Below, piece after piece: positions 1 to 7,813 of a stretch of DNA of 64,000 nt; position 1 is the stretch's first letter; every line of letters starts with the position of its first letter. Where the stretch lies: positions 2,790,001-2,854,000 of the forward strand of contig NC_012982.1 in NCBI RefSeq assembly GCF_000023785.1, given 5' to 3'. The position numbers were made by a program, and so were the translations under genes. Source of the stretch: Hirschia baltica ATCC 49814 (GTDB lineage: Bacteria; Pseudomonadota; Alphaproteobacteria; Caulobacterales; Hyphomonadaceae). The notes beneath the pieces were generated by a model. The model was not told where the DNA came from, did no database searches, and saw only the letters and a program-made list of their open reading frames with translations.

Positions 1-1215
1 GGCGAGCACACACTCACCTCTGTCTCAGGCTGGTCGGCATACCAAACAGAAGGCACAGTTGACGCAGACGGCCTTGCTGGAAACTACCTCTACCAAGAAG
101 ACAATGAAAAAAGTGGCCAATTCCTTCAAGAAATACGACTAGTATCGCCATCTCATGAAAAATTCGACTATGTCATAGGCGGCATGTATTTCGACAACCT
201 TCTAAAAGCAAATATCTTCACTGACGTAGAATACCCTTTTGGACCAGCACCAGGCGTCAACATTGCCGGTGCATATTTGACAAATTTCAATCAAAAAACA
301 GATGCTTGGTCCATTTTTGGGCAAGGGACCTACCAAGTATCAGACAGATTCCGCACGATAGCAGGCATGAGATACACCGATGAAAACAAGAGTTTCACAA
401 CCTCGCGCACACTCATAAGACCAGGGCTCTATAGTTTAGTCGTTTTCCCACCTACACCAGAAATCATTCTAGAAAGAAGCGAAGACAATTTCGATTACTC
501 TGGCGCACTTCAATACGATGTAGCTGATACCATAATGACATATTTATCCTATGGCAAAGGCACAAAAGCGGGTGGCTTCACAGATTCAGCATCAAATTTA
601 GCAAATTCAGAATTTGATGCTGAAACAGCAAAAACATTAGAAGCTGGGATGAAATGGAATGGCGCAGGGTGGCAAATGAACACCGCCGCCTTCAAAACCG
701 AAATAGATGGCTTTCAAGTTGTCACTTTTGACGGATCACGATTTGTTGTCAGCAACACAGATTTAGAGAGTACCGGATTCGAAATTGAAGGTTTCTGGCA
801 AGCCACCAACAATCTTCGAGTAATGGCCAATACAACATTTGCAGAAGCGCGAAATAGAGCAACTGGAAATAGAATTCCTAATGCACCAGACAACACAGGC
901 TCAATCGGAATTGACTATAACCGTGATATTAATAGCAAATTGACTTTGAATGCGAACGGCTCACTAGATTGGCGCTCTGACGTTACCTATCAACAAGACC
1001 CCGATGCAGCAGTGCGTGGAGAAAATTTTACCACCCTCAACCTATCAATAGGCATTGCAGCACCAGAAAAAAATTGGGAGTTAAGCCTAATTGGCCGCAA
1101 CCTAACAAATGAAAATTCAGCATCATTCGCATACCCAACACCCTTTGTTGGTTCATCTAGCGCAACATCAGAAATGCCGCGAACGATCGCACTACAGGCC
1201 AAATTTTCTTACTAA
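1..1215 (+). CDS. TonB-dependent receptor, C-terminal part (5' end outside window)
   Basis: The reading frame is open from base 1, so the signal peptide, TonB box and plug lie upstream of the window; only about 404 residues of beta-barrel are seen. Support comes from alternating beta-strand segments with aromatic ends, typical barrel phrases (LSYGKGTKAGGF, TGFEIEGFW, LIGRNLTNENSASFAYP) and a final strand ending in FSY. Proteins of this family import large or scarce ligands across the outer membrane using TonB/ExbBD energy. The substrate cannot be read from the barrel. A strong hairpin terminator follows, so this gene is the last of a rightward unit and is not co-transcribed with the leftward aromatic operon that converges on it. 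Family assignment is firm; ligand unknown. Confidence 0.93.
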   Translation, partial: GEHTLTSVSGWSAYQTEGTVDADGLAGNYLYQEDNEKSGQFLQEIRLVSPSHEKFDYVIGGMYFDNLLKANIFTDVEYPFGPAPGVNIAGAYLTNFNQKTDAWSIFGQGTYQVSDRFRTIAGMRYTDENKSFTTSRTLIRPGLYSLVVFPPTPEIILERSEDNFDYSGALQYDVADTIMTYLSYGKGTKAGGFTDSASNLANSEFDAETAKTLEAGMKWNGAGWQMNTAAFKTEIDGFQVVTFDGSRFVVSNTDLESTGFEIEGFWQATNNLRVMANTTFAEARNRATGNRIPNAPDNTGSIGIDYNRDINSKLTLNANGSLDWRSDVTYQQDPDAAVRGENFTTLNLSIGIAAPEKNWELSLIGRNLTNENSASFAYPTPFVGSSSATSEMPRTIALQAKFSY

Positions 1216-1294
1216 ATAAACACTCCACCTACTCGGCAAGCAAAAAGTGTCAGAGCAGGTGCACCCATCTCTTCCCTCGGGCGCATGCTCATTA

Positions 1295-1336
1295 AAGGGG
1301 TACCCATCTTACATACTTGGGTACCCCTTCTTTTTT
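1295..1336 (+). terminator. Rho-independent terminator of the first TonB receptor gene
   Basis: A perfect 12-bp stem (AAGGGGTACCCA at 1295-1306 with TGGGTACCCCTT at 1318-1329) and an 11-nt loop are followed by CTTTTTT. It lies 80 bases after the receptor stop codon. Confidence 0.9.
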
Positions 1337-1354
1337 CACACCCCAAAAATCCAA

Positions 1355-1397
1355 ACTAAAAAGCCGAAGGTCTACATTCTAACGCAAACCTTCGGCT
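1355..1397 (-). terminator. Rho-independent terminator of the VOC/FAH/hydroxylase operon
   Basis: Read on the minus strand, AGCCGAAGG (1397-1389) pairs with CCTTCGGCT (1370-1362) across an 18-nt loop and runs into TTTTAGTTT. It lies about 50 bases beyond the stop of the 99-residue gene and faces the terminator at 1295-1336, as expected between convergent units. Confidence 0.8.
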
Positions 1398-1447
1398 AAT
1401 TTAATAGAGCCGCAGCCCTCAATATTTTATTTTTAATATACGTTAAA

Positions 1448-1747
1448 CTATGTACAACGCACACCCGAAAATGGAAAACTACCAAATGCACCAGCTTTAA
1501 CATTACCGGAAATTTTATCTCCCTCAAACTCTCCCGTAAATTCTAAAGTTATAGGAAGAGGGACAGAGACTTTAGTCTGCCAGCTAACTTGATTTCCACT
1601 TATTTTGCCAGATGTTATATCGCCGCCACCCTGAGCACCTGATTGCCCCCCCCCCAGCACATCCCCTTCAACACTAAACTCAGCAACACTTACTTGAGCC
1701 CCCATTGGTGTTTGAGCAGTCAACTCCCAACGTCCATCTATAGCCAT
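1448..1747 (-). CDS. Small conserved-looking hypothetical protein (99 aa), last gene of the aromatic operon
   Basis: No named family is recognised with certainty. The protein starts MAIDGRWELTAQTPMGAQ and consists of short alternating beta-strand segments rich in Gly, Thr and Ser (EFTGEFEGDKISGNVKAG), which suggests a small beta-barrel or lipocalin-like fold. There is no signal peptide. The ATG has a good ribosome site (AAAGGGAA, 8 bases upstream). It lies 52 bases after the hydroxylase stop, on the same strand and before a terminator, so it is probably the fourth gene of the operon starting at 5051. I recall similar short proteins beside aromatic or steroid catabolic genes, often unannotated; a binding or accessory role is only a guess. 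Existence as a gene is likely, function unknown. Confidence 0.75.
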   Translation of the reverse strand: MAIDGRWELTAQTPMGAQVSVAEFSVEGDVLGGGQSGAQGGGDITSGKISGNQVSWQTKVSVPLPITLEFTGEFEGDKISGNVKAGAFGSFPFSGVRCT

Positions 1748-1799
1748 GTTTCAATTCCCTTTATGACAAGTTTCGTAAAAAATATTTCCGTCGAAATGC

Positions 1800-3284
1800 T
1801 CACAGACGTGTTTTCCAATCTTCGACCAAGCTTGCCGGCTCACCCGTCCCAAAAACATAGTGATCAGGACGAATCAGAACAGCATTGACCTCATGCAAAT
1901 CAAGCCAACCCAACAATAATTGATGAAACGGCTTCAATGCGGGATCCAGAATAGACTTTATCGTTATATACGTATCATCTATTACCCCAACAACGTCTCT
2001 CGTAATCATACGCGCCCCCCCTCCCAGAATCTCATCCAACCTGACAACACAACTCCCCTCCAACCTGAATTGCGGGAAATAATGACCAGCAGCCACAGAG
2101 TCGGATAAAAAACCTGCCTTCAAATGCAAAGGCGGCGGAGGCGCAAGCAATCGCCTTTCGGCCCTAGCAGCCAACATATCGGCATCACGTGCTTCTGCTT
2201 TGGCAATATCAGTCATACAAACGGTCTGCCCCATAGCGATTGCTAGCTGAATATACCCCCGCGCATGCGCATCGCGCTCATTCTGGTAAGTCTCCAATAA
2301 TCCATCAGAGGCACCAAACTTGAGAAATTGCACCAGCTTCCAAGCTAAATTGGCCGCATCCCTTATACCTGCACACATTCCTTGCCCAGCAAATGGAGGC
2401 GTCAAATGAGCAGCATCTCCCGCCAAAAAGACCCTAGCCTTACGCCAACTCTTAGCTACTTTCGCATTAAAACGATATACCGCTGTACGCTCTATCTCAA
2501 CAGCGCCCTCAACACCCCACGGCTCCAAAAGCCCTGCGACCACAGAGTCACGAGCCATCTCCTCAGGCACCTCATCCGGTTTCAACATAAACTCCCACCG
2601 ATGACGTCCCGATCCCATCAACACACAACTGGTTGGCCGCTCTGGATCACAAATCTGTAAATTCACTTTAGGCAGACGATCGAAGTCGTGAACGATAGCA
2701 TCAACCACCAGCCACGGCTCATCGAAATTTAAATCTTCCTGCTCTATTCCAGCCTGACGACGCACTGAACTGCGAGCACCATCAGCACCCACCAGAAAGC
2801 TCGCCGACAACCTAACAGACTTCTCTCCCGACTTGAGAACAACCGCAACACCGCTGTCATTTTCAAAAAATGCTTCAAACTCACAATTTGTCCACAAATC
2901 AAGATTTGAATTCTTAGATGCCGCATCTCTCAGAATTCGCTCGATTGAAGGCTGATGTATCATATTGCCCACAGGCCAACCGCCAGGCCCGATAGCATCT
3001 AAACCATCAAATTGCATTAGCATACGGCCGTCGCCGGTTACAAAATCATATGTCTTAGATGACCGACATGTACTTTCCACTACATCTGCTACCCCAAGGT
3101 CTTGAAATATTCTCATAATTTCATGATCAATATGAGCCGCACGGGGCAGTGGATAAACATCTTCTTCCTTATCCAACACAAGTGTTTTTACACCATTTTG
3201 AGCAAGAAAAAGCGCCAAAGTCATACCGGTTGGCCCCGCACCAATCACGATAACATCATACTCGTTACAACCAGACACGCTCAC
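1800..3284 (-). CDS. FAD-dependent aromatic hydroxylase, MhpA/PheA-like
   Basis: Class A flavoprotein monooxygenase, expected to hydroxylate a phenolic ring with NAD(P)H and O2 to give a catechol-type product. The N-terminus has the FAD Rossmann motif (VIVIGAGPTGMTLAL, about residues 11-25). The mid-region has a DG motif (VGADGARSSVRRQAG), and near residue 290-320 is the second FAD motif (FLAGDAAHLTPPFAGQGMC), typical of MhpA and phenol hydroxylases. At 494 residues it is shorter than MhpA (about 550), so the C-terminal thioredoxin-like domain is reduced. The start is GTG overlapping the upstream FAH stop codon (GTGA); a second GTG at 3278 is better spaced from GGGGAA and may be the true start. 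The adjacent extradiol dioxygenase and FAH hydrolase make a hydroxylate/cleave/hydrolyse sequence likely. The substrate is not determined. Confidence 0.88.
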   Translation of the reverse strand: MSVSGCNEYDVIVIGAGPTGMTLALFLAQNGVKTLVLDKEEDVYPLPRAAHIDHEIMRIFQDLGVADVVESTCRSSKTYDFVTGDGRMLMQFDGLDAIGPGGWPVGNMIHQPSIERILRDAASKNSNLDLWTNCEFEAFFENDSGVAVVLKSGEKSVRLSASFLVGADGARSSVRRQAGIEQEDLNFDEPWLVVDAIVHDFDRLPKVNLQICDPERPTSCVLMGSGRHRWEFMLKPDEVPEEMARDSVVAGLLEPWGVEGAVEIERTAVYRFNAKVAKSWRKARVFLAGDAAHLTPPFAGQGMCAGIRDAANLAWKLVQFLKFGASDGLLETYQNERDAHARGYIQLAIAMGQTVCMTDIAKAEARDADMLAARAERRLLAPPPPLHLKAGFLSDSVAAGHYFPQFRLEGSCVVRLDEILGGGARMITRDVVGVIDDTYITIKSILDPALKPFHQLLLGWLDLHEVNAVLIRPDHYVFGTGEPASLVEDWKTRL

Positions 3285-4120
3285 ACTTCCCCAACCATTT
3301 CAGCTTCAATTGCTCCTAAGGTGTCAACCTCACACCTCACCCTATCTCCCGGCTGAAGAAAAACTCGTGGATCCATAGCAGCTCCAACCCCACCAGGCGT
3401 TCCCGTAAATATCAAATCCCCTGACTCAAGCGTCATCGCTTCAGATAAATGCTCAATCTGCTGCCATATATTGAAAACAAGATGTTTCGTATTCGAGTTT
3501 TGACGCGTTTCGCCATTCACGAGGCATCGCAAACTCAGATTATGCGGGTCCGGCACCTCTTCTGCTGTAGTAATCCACGGCCCTATCGGACAATGCGTAT
3601 CAAACGATTTCCCCAAACTCCACTGCGGTGTACGATGCTGCCATAACCTCTCCGTCACATCATTGCCGACGCAATACCCAAAAATATGATCAGCAGCATT
3701 TTCAGCTGCTATATTTTTTCCAGATTTACCAACAACAGCTACTAGCTCGACCTCATAATCCACGTAAGGAGCATTCTTTGCTATTAATACCGGATCATTA
3801 GGCCCATTCACTGATGTAACTGCCTTGGTAAACCAGACTTGAAATTCTGGAGTTTCCATTTTGCTTTCCGCAATATGATCAGCGTAATTCAATCCAATTG
3901 CGAATATTTTACCGGGGCGATGGACAGGCGGCAAAAGCTTTACCGTAGACAACGAAATGCCCCCAGAGGACTGCACTTCTTTTGCAACCACCTCCTTCAT
4001 CTTCCCCCAATTTGAGATGAGATCAACCATTCCTCCCTCAAACTTGATAGGATAAACAAGCTCATTTTTCACAACCCCAACCTGCGGCCCCACACCAGCG
4101 TCAAACATAGCCAATTTCAT
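3281..4120 (-). CDS. Fumarylacetoacetate hydrolase (FAH) family protein
   Basis: Member of the FAH/HpaG/MhpD superfamily, which hydrolyses, hydrates or isomerises ring-cleavage products using a divalent metal. The core includes IFAIGLNYADHIAES, the metal-ligand acidic cluster in VDYEVELVAVVGKSG, GNDVTER, and the closing FTGTPGGVGAAMDP loop, all typical. I start it at the ATG at 4120, which has GGAG 9 bases upstream, rather than at the in-frame TTG at 4135. This places it 4 bases after the dioxygenase stop, and its own stop overlaps the hydroxylase start: a tightly packed operon. It probably acts on the product of the neighbouring extradiol dioxygenase. Whether it is a C-C hydrolase (fumarylpyruvase-like) or a 2-oxopent-4-enoate hydratase (MhpD-like) cannot be decided from motifs. 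Confidence 0.88.
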   Translation of the reverse strand: MKLAMFDAGVGPQVGVVKNELVYPIKFEGGMVDLISNWGKMKEVVAKEVQSSGGISLSTVKLLPPVHRPGKIFAIGLNYADHIAESKMETPEFQVWFTKAVTSVNGPNDPVLIAKNAPYVDYEVELVAVVGKSGKNIAAENAADHIFGYCVGNDVTERLWQHRTPQWSLGKSFDTHCPIGPWITTAEEVPDPHNLSLRCLVNGETRQNSNTKHLVFNIWQQIEHLSEAMTLESGDLIFTGTPGGVGAAMDPRVFLQPGDRVRCEVDTLGAIEAEMVGEV

Positions 4121-4124
4121 TGAA

Positions 4125-5051
4125 TTATTCTCCAACCATAGGGTGCTTAGGGCCCCATTGAACGTTTAGAAGGTCTTCCAACGTTGCCTTGTTGGAACCA
4201 TCCGCAACAGTAAACAAATCACCATCAGTCCAATGCTCTAACTCATGCCCCCACGGATCTTTCCAGTAATCAAATACCTGACTACCCAGAACATGCCGTC
4301 CGACCCCCCATGCAGATTCCCGCTTTGCTTTTTTCAAATAAGCATGGCCCAACATCAAATCATCTATATCCACAACCTCAAATGCAGCATGATTAAAACG
4401 AGGTGCAGCTGGAGATTGAAGTAGAAATATAGTGTGATGATCAGTAGGATTCTCTCCCCTGTCGCATCTCAAAAATGCACCTATCGCAAAACCAGGCTGA
4501 AACTCTATCTCATCTGAAGTAACGAAACCGAAACGCTCCTTATACCAAGCCTCCGATACTCGAAAATCCTTCACTTCAAGAACAATATGCCCCAGCCGAA
4601 CTACATTTGCAGGAGAACCTTCTAATCGTACCGGAGTCCGTAACCGTCGCTTTACAATCGCATCGTTACGCAAAACAGGCTCAGAAACAGCAGCAACAGC
4701 GGACAGTTCTTGCCCCGCCACGACCTCAATCACATGCCCATCAGGATCAACTAGGGATACAACAAAACCACCACCCGGCGCATCCAGAGCAGTAACCGCA
4801 ACCCCTTCCGCCTTTGATAGTATTTCCAGCTCCGATACATCGGATACTCGAAATCCTACCCCTTCAAAGGATGCCGGCCCCTCGCTCGTGGCATGCAAAA
4901 ATGGCTGCGCACCCACCCCACGTGCATACAAATTACCAGACTCGTGCGGAACCAGCTTCATTCCAAAGTCTTGAAGATAACTTCCCATTTCCGACAAATC
5001 AGGCGCGCTAAACCTAACATAAGCAATATCTTCAACCTTTATTATGCTCAT
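4125..5051 (-). CDS. VOC-family extradiol dioxygenase (BphC / catechol 2,3-dioxygenase type)
   Basis: Type I extradiol ring-cleavage dioxygenase of two vicinal-oxygen-chelate modules (about residues 5-100 and 145-285). The expected Fe(II) ligands are visible in the C-terminal module: His in RLGHIVLEVKD, His in RFNHAAFEV and Glu in WGHELEHW. The N-terminal module keeps the fold (LVDPDGHVIEVV) but lacks the full triad, as is normal. The start chosen is the ATG at 5051 with GAGGAAAA 7 bases upstream; an in-frame codon at 5072 has no ribosome site. It is the first gene of the leftward operon and would open the ring of a catechol made by the MhpA-like enzyme. Operator-like repeats lie 137-174 bases upstream (5188-5225). 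The exact catechol is unknown. Confidence 0.87.
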   Translation of the reverse strand: MSIIKVEDIAYVRFSAPDLSEMGSYLQDFGMKLVPHESGNLYARGVGAQPFLHATSEGPASFEGVGFRVSDVSELEILSKAEGVAVTALDAPGGGFVVSLVDPDGHVIEVVAGQELSAVAAVSEPVLRNDAIVKRRLRTPVRLEGSPANVVRLGHIVLEVKDFRVSEAWYKERFGFVTSDEIEFQPGFAIGAFLRCDRGENPTDHHTIFLLQSPAAPRFNHAAFEVVDIDDLMLGHAYLKKAKRESAWGVGRHVLGSQVFDYWKDPWGHELEHWTDGDLFTVADGSNKATLEDLLNVQWGPKHPMVGE

Positions 5052-5407
5052 ATTTTTTTCCTCATGCAGCACCGTTTCCCCAAAATACTTTTAACATGGT
5101 CAAGCAATTAGAAATCGACATTCAAACACCCCGCTGGTCTGACAAAATAAAAGCCAACACAACAAGAAAGAAAATTACCAAATTTTATGACCAATCAGTC
5201 AAATCAAAATATGACCAAATAGTCAAATATGTCAAGCGCAGATAGCAACAACAATCAAACTAAAGAAAAACTAAATTCATGAAGCAACCCGCCAACCTAC
5301 ACCTATGCGATACAACCAACACAACGAGCGTAAACAGTAGCGATATTATTGCGGTATATTATGATATAATGTATAAAATTTATATATATTAATCAATAAT
5401 ATAATCT
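5052..5407. other. Intergenic region upstream of the dioxygenase operon
   Basis: This 356-base gap contains two copies of a TGAC-N6-GTCA motif (5188-5225, listed separately) and, nearer the acyl-CoA ligase stop, a very AT-rich stretch (about 5341-5407, ATATTATG / TATATAT runs). I see no credible ORF and no strong GC hairpin behind the ligase gene, so its 3' end has no obvious intrinsic terminator. Confidence 0.6.
5188..5225. promoter_or_regulatory. Two tandem operator-like palindromes TGAC-N6-GTCA
   Basis: TGACCAATCAGTCA (5188-5201) and TGACCAAATAGTCA (5212-5225) are 14-base inverted repeats with the same four outer bases, spaced 24 bases start to start, so they lie on nearly the same helix face. 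A third copy, TGACTAAACAGTCA, is at 7186-7199. This size and symmetry match TetR-type operators. No TetR-family regulator is encoded in the window, so the cognate protein is unknown. Confidence 0.55.
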
Positions 5408-6988
5408 TTAATTTGCCGCCATTTTTCGAAGCTCAGCCTTTGCAATTTTATTTAAAGTAGAGCGAGGAAAGTCATCAACAAAGATGATATCTTGTGGCAC
5501 CTTAAAATCAGACAATTTCTCTCGACAAATGGAAAACACCAACTCGCGTAACGCGGCACCTTCAACATTACTATTCTCAAATATACGAATAAAAGCAACA
5601 GGCACCTCATCCAACATAGGATCAGGGCGCGCCACAACAGCAACCTCAAGAACACCCGGAAGAGAAGCAATAACATGCTCTACCTCAGAAGCAGCTACAT
5701 TTTCGCCGCCCACCTTCAACATATCCTTGGCGCGATCCGCAAAAATTAACCAACCATCCCCTGAAACAGTTACACGGTCCCCTGTAACAAACCATCCATG
5801 CTCATCAAAAGAGGCTGCCGTCGCCTCTTCATCATCCAAATATTCAAGAAATAATGACACACCACGAACACCACGAACCACCAAATTACCAGTGCCGCCT
5901 GCCGAGACAGGCATGCCAGAATCATCAAACACACCAACCCCATACCCAGGCGAGGGCCGCCCCATTGACATCGGACGATCGAAAAAATGCACAGAACCGA
6001 CAATCCCATGGGTAACAGTTTCCGTCATTCCCCACCAACCGATTGTCCTCACCCCAAAATGAGCATCGGTCGGTATATCGCAAATTGCATTTCCCCAAAA
6101 CCGAAACCAGTGCTCCTCAGGGACCTCTTGCTTCAACAGCGCTTGAACAATAAAAGGCACCATCGAAGCCCAAGTGCACCTATGCTTAAGCGCAACTGAC
6201 CAAAAACGAGAAGCTGAAAAACGAGGCTGAAGCACCACAGTTGCCCCTACCCATAAGGAAGACAAAACCGAATACACCTGAGCGTTAGTATGAAACAACG
6301 GCATAAACACAAGAAATGTATCGTCCTCAGTTAGCCCCTCATGAAGTGCACTCATCTTACCACCCCAAAGCGCATTCGCATGAGTCCACACAACACCCTT
6401 CGGCCGAGACGTAGTACCGGATGTAAACTGAACCCCAAAAGGCGCAAAGCAATCCGGAACATGCGCAGGCAAACCAACAATATCCCCACAAATATCTTCA
6501 AACGCGACAGAATCGACACGTTGGATATCGCTCAATTTTTCATTTTCTGCCCCCACCACAGCGATCCACTCCGCTCCCGGAAAAGACTGACTCAACAAAT
6601 CCACATACTCAATCTGAGTAACCGCGGCCCGTGCTCTGGATTTTTCGCAAAAATAAGTAAGTTCATCACAACTAGACTTCGCATTGGTCGTTACAGCTAC
6701 CGCACCAAGCCAAGCGCACCCCAACCACGCAATCAACTGCTCAGGGCAATTATCCATATGTATAATAACTTTATCCCCCTTCACGATCCCTTTATCGTAA
6801 AGACCAGCAGCAAAACGACCAATACGCTCAACAAATCGACTGTACGACCATTCCTCTGAAACGCCTTCAAAAGGTTCCCAAACGAGAAAAGTCTTGTCTG
6901 CATGTATTTTGGCTTGGCGCTCAAGAAGCGATCGCACATCCCAACCCAAAAAAGGATTTAAAATATCATTATGTTCTTGAAATTTCAT
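5408..6988 (-). CDS. AMP-forming acyl-CoA ligase (CaiC-like)
   Basis: ANL-superfamily enzyme that activates a carboxylic acid with ATP and CoA through an acyl-adenylate. The P-loop-like motif TSGTTSRPKGVV lies near residue 190, GWWGMTETVTHG (adenine-binding) near 320, VTGDRVTVSGDGWLIFADR near 400 (Asp/Arg hinge), and a catalytic C-terminal Lys region (DFPRSTLNKIAKAELR). The length (526 aa) is normal. The ATG at 6988 follows GGTGGAA; the upstream TTG at 7003 is less likely. The closest memory match is crotonobetaine/carnitine-CoA-ligase-like 'ATP-dependent acyl-CoA ligase' proteins, but in this context an aromatic or side-chain acid is possible. No beta-oxidation or hydratase partner is nearby, so the thioester's fate is unclear. 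The upstream region carries a TGAC-N6-GTCA site. Confidence 0.88.
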   Translation of the reverse strand: MKFQEHNDILNPFLGWDVRSLLERQAKIHADKTFLVWEPFEGVSEEWSYSRFVERIGRFAAGLYDKGIVKGDKVIIHMDNCPEQLIAWLGCAWLGAVAVTTNAKSSCDELTYFCEKSRARAAVTQIEYVDLLSQSFPGAEWIAVVGAENEKLSDIQRVDSVAFEDICGDIVGLPAHVPDCFAPFGVQFTSGTTSRPKGVVWTHANALWGGKMSALHEGLTEDDTFLVFMPLFHTNAQVYSVLSSLWVGATVVLQPRFSASRFWSVALKHRCTWASMVPFIVQALLKQEVPEEHWFRFWGNAICDIPTDAHFGVRTIGWWGMTETVTHGIVGSVHFFDRPMSMGRPSPGYGVGVFDDSGMPVSAGGTGNLVVRGVRGVSLFLEYLDDEEATAASFDEHGWFVTGDRVTVSGDGWLIFADRAKDMLKVGGENVAASEVEHVIASLPGVLEVAVVARPDPMLDEVPVAFIRIFENSNVEGAALRELVFSICREKLSDFKVPQDIIFVDDFPRSTLNKIAKAELRKMAAN

Positions 6989-7150
6989 TTTATTTCCACC
7001 CAATATTGAATTCGATTTCCACGAGCGAATAAATCCTCCATTTCACCAACAAATTATTGATGCAAACAAGAACCGGTCAACATACCGTCATCCCAAAGCA
7101 CTCATAAACTTGCCGAATTTCAGAAACCTTTATTTATCTTTCAGCCCAAA

Positions 7151-7199
7151 ATTGGTAGAAAACCAATCAGCTGTCAACGACATATTGACTAAACAGTCA
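7151..7199. promoter_or_regulatory. Divergent control region with an operator-like palindrome and a second inverted repeat
   Basis: TGACTAAACAGTCA (7186-7199) is the third copy of the 14-base palindrome at 5188-5225. An independent inverted repeat, ATTGGT-N5-ACCAAT, lies at 7151-7167. The site is between the leftward acyl-CoA ligase and the rightward secreted protein gene, 51 bases before the latter's start, so one repressor could control both directions. Confidence 0.5.
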
Positions 7200-7249
7200 T
7201 TTTTATGCAAGTATCGCAAACCAACCCTACCCACCAAAGGATGAAACAA

Positions 7250-7594
7250 ATGACTTTTCAAAGAAGAGCGCGCTCAAGCCAAAACGCCATAAAAGCGCTT
7301 CTATGCATTGTCGCTCTTGCCGTAGGTTCAACAGCATTCGCAGACAAAACCTCGTCATTGGAGACCTCTTCAAACGCTCCCCTGAACTTAGACACGCCAT
7401 TGGAAATAATTGCCGCTACTCCAGCCGGCCTTGAAGCTCTGCAGACTCATTTACCAAAGCTTATTAATGGCCCCTATTGGACACGCGTAAAAAACAAGAG
7501 CCTAAATGAATTAAAAGTTGATATGGGACCAATGTACCCTCAATCTAGAGTGGATTTAGTAGAATCAGCGCTGAAATCTGCATCTCCAAAGTAA
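7250..7594 (+). CDS. Small secreted protein of unknown function
   Basis: The protein is not recognised. The N-terminus has a clear Sec signal peptide: RR-containing n-region, hydrophobic ALLCIVALAVG, and likely cleavage after AFA. The mature part (about 80 residues) is soluble, with TPLEIIAATPAGLEALQ and a C-terminal helix (RVDLVESALKS). I choose the ATG at 7250, with AAAGG 9 bases upstream, over in-frame ATGs at 7205 and 7241. It is probably controlled together with the acyl-CoA ligase from the shared region carrying the TGAC-N6-GTCA palindrome. It precedes a ceramidase-like secreted hydrolase after a 219-base gap that contains no other gene. A periplasmic binding or chaperone role would be speculation. 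Confidence 0.65.
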   Translation: MTFQRRARSSQNAIKALLCIVALAVGSTAFADKTSSLETSSNAPLNLDTPLEIIAATPAGLEALQTHLPKLINGPYWTRVKNKSLNELKVDMGPMYPQSRVDLVESALKSASPK

Positions 7595-7813
7595 ACCGTT
7601 CCATTTCGCAAAACCGAGCGTCCCTCCTCCCAGCCTCCCCCTCAAAGAACAAATCGTTTTTATTTTACGCCACCATGCAGCACGAATTTACGCGCTACAT
7701 CAGTATCAACCTACCCCCAAATTCTATAGAGCAACACAACAGAACCCTAGCTAGGTTTATAGTTCACATACCGCTTATTTACGGTAATTTAGAATATAAT
7801 TTGGGAGGATAAA

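Noticed and set aside
5484-6062. 192-codon rightward ORF
   Set aside because: It is antisense to the acyl-CoA ligase, which has all adenylation motifs; the translated ORF is Ser/Thr/Pro-rich with no domain and no ribosome site.
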